DNA from: Olegusella massiliensis
Lineage (GTDB): Bacteria > Actinomycetota > Coriobacteriia > Coriobacteriales > Atopobiaceae
NCBI RefSeq assembly: GCF_900078545.1
Contig: NZ_FLLS01000002.1
Span: 372,001 to 436,000, forward strand
Direction: 5' to 3'
Length of the DNA stretch: 64,000 nt
Shown piece after piece: positions 63,651-64,000 of the stretch (position 1 is its first letter; every line of letters starts with the position of its first letter). A program made the translations under genes and the position numbers. The notes under the pieces were generated by a model. That model saw only the letters and a list, made by a program, of their open reading frames with translations, was not told where the DNA came from and ran no database searches.

Positions 63651-64000
63651 TTAGTTTTCGGAAAAGGGGCTAAAACCGTTTCCTGCAAAGCCGCCAAAAC
63701 CCATATGGCCCTCAGCATCGGCAACAATATGTCCATCGGCGTTGTCGGGATTTACCAAGCCAAAGCCTTTCATGTAATCCATGAGATTGGCCATATTCTG
63801 CCGACTATTTTCAGGCTTTTTTGAAATATCGAGCGATCCAAAACTGAAATCAGCGTTTTGCTCTGCTTGTTTTTCTGGGTCAAATACCGAAATCTGTGCA
63901 CCATTCAGCAAATCTGAGAGTGCATCTACAAAGGGATTGTTTGCCTCGACATCCTGCAGACCCGCCTCAAACGAAGCAAGCAACTCCTGTGCCAAAACAG
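63651..64000 (-). CDS. unknown protein, C-terminal 116 residues
   Basis: An open frame enters from the right edge and ends with TAA at 63653-63651. It reads LASFEAGLQDVEANNPFVDALSDLL (split here only for description) and ends in a Gly/Phe/Ala-rich tail, MGFGGFAGNGFSPF. No family is recognised. The TTG at 63995 has no visible ribosome site, so the gene probably begins outside the window. It is 198 bases upstream of ruvC on the same strand. Confidence 0.5.
   Translation of the reverse strand, partial: VLAQELLASFEAGLQDVEANNPFVDALSDLLNGAQISVFDPEKQAEQNADFSFGSLDISKKPENSRQNMANLMDYMKGFGLVNPDNADGHIVADAEGHMGFGGFAGNGFSPFSEN

Noticed and set aside
63631-63652. Hairpin AAAGGT...ACCTTT at the end of the last gene
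   Set aside because: Only six pairs with a 10-base loop, no T-run on the minus strand and overlap with the stop codon; not convincing as a terminator.
1-64000. CRISPR arrays, tRNA or rRNA genes, prophage or restriction genes
   Set aside because: I saw no regularly spaced repeats, no cloverleaf-like or rRNA sequence and no phage or restriction proteins.

Overview
The window is almost entirely a very large cell-surface glycopolymer locus from a Gram-positive bacterium, ending in the housekeeping genes ruvC-ruvA-ruvB. Moderate to low GC, strong AGGAGG-type ribosome sites, a TagD/TagF/TagB set (CDP-glycerol and glycerol-phosphate transfer), a TagGH-type ABC exporter, many polytopic GT-C-like wall glycosylation proteins and a secreted L,D-transpeptidase fused to ricin-type lectin repeats point to Actinomycetota of class Coriobacteriia, probably the Atopobiaceae (Atopobium/Lancefieldella/Olsenella relatives). 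This placement is an inference from gene content; no rRNA or tRNA gene is visible to confirm it.

Layout. (1) 1-5448: a 5'-truncated GT2, a two-domain GT2 with twin CDQDD motifs, and a YfhO-type membrane protein. (2) 5483-11349, minus strand: a compact six-gene operon (ATP-grasp, two EamA/SMR half-flippase proteins, a WecE/RffA-like sugar aminotransferase, an ArnC-like polyprenyl-phosphate glycosyltransferase, and a DUF6020 GT-C-like protein). It looks like a complete pathway to make, flip and attach an amino-sugar outside the membrane. (3) 11608-19787: DUF616 transferase, GT4 and Wzx flippase; TupA-like ATP-grasp and UDP-glucuronate 4-epimerase; CapA and an FrhB-like Fe-S protein. (4) 19788-29891: DUF6541 membrane protein, ricin-repeat/L,D-transpeptidase, then tagD and three CDP-glycerol glycerophosphotransferase paralogues. 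(5) 29947-54274: very large modular GT2 proteins (1041 and 1366 residues at the extreme), a second YfhO, two more DUF6020 proteins, ugd and a PTPS-related membrane protein, with strand switching at nearly every gene. Decayed paralogue fragments lie at 45371-45697 and 54719-55096. (6) 55300-60978: GtrB-like polyprenyl glycosyltransferase, DegV, the tagH/tagG exporter, an acyltransferase-3 and a DUF6483 protein. (7) 61057-64000: ruvB, ruvA, ruvC and the end of an unknown Gly-rich protein.

How it may work together. Ugd and the epimerase provide UDP-GlcA and UDP-GalA, and TagD provides CDP-glycerol. The GT2, GT4 and GlyP transferases build the polymer in the cytoplasm. TagGH and Wzx are two possible exporters. 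Two DPM1/ArnC-like enzymes and at least seven GT-C-like membrane proteins then add side groups from polyprenyl-phosphate sugars outside the cell. The lectin-repeat L,D-transpeptidase may tie the finished polymer to peptidoglycan.

The most interesting observations are the Arn-like six-gene amino-sugar decoration operon, the modular GT2 proteins that each join intact and catalytically degenerate GT2 units, the twelve-repeat lectin/L,D-transpeptidase, and several palindromes in divergent promoter regions.
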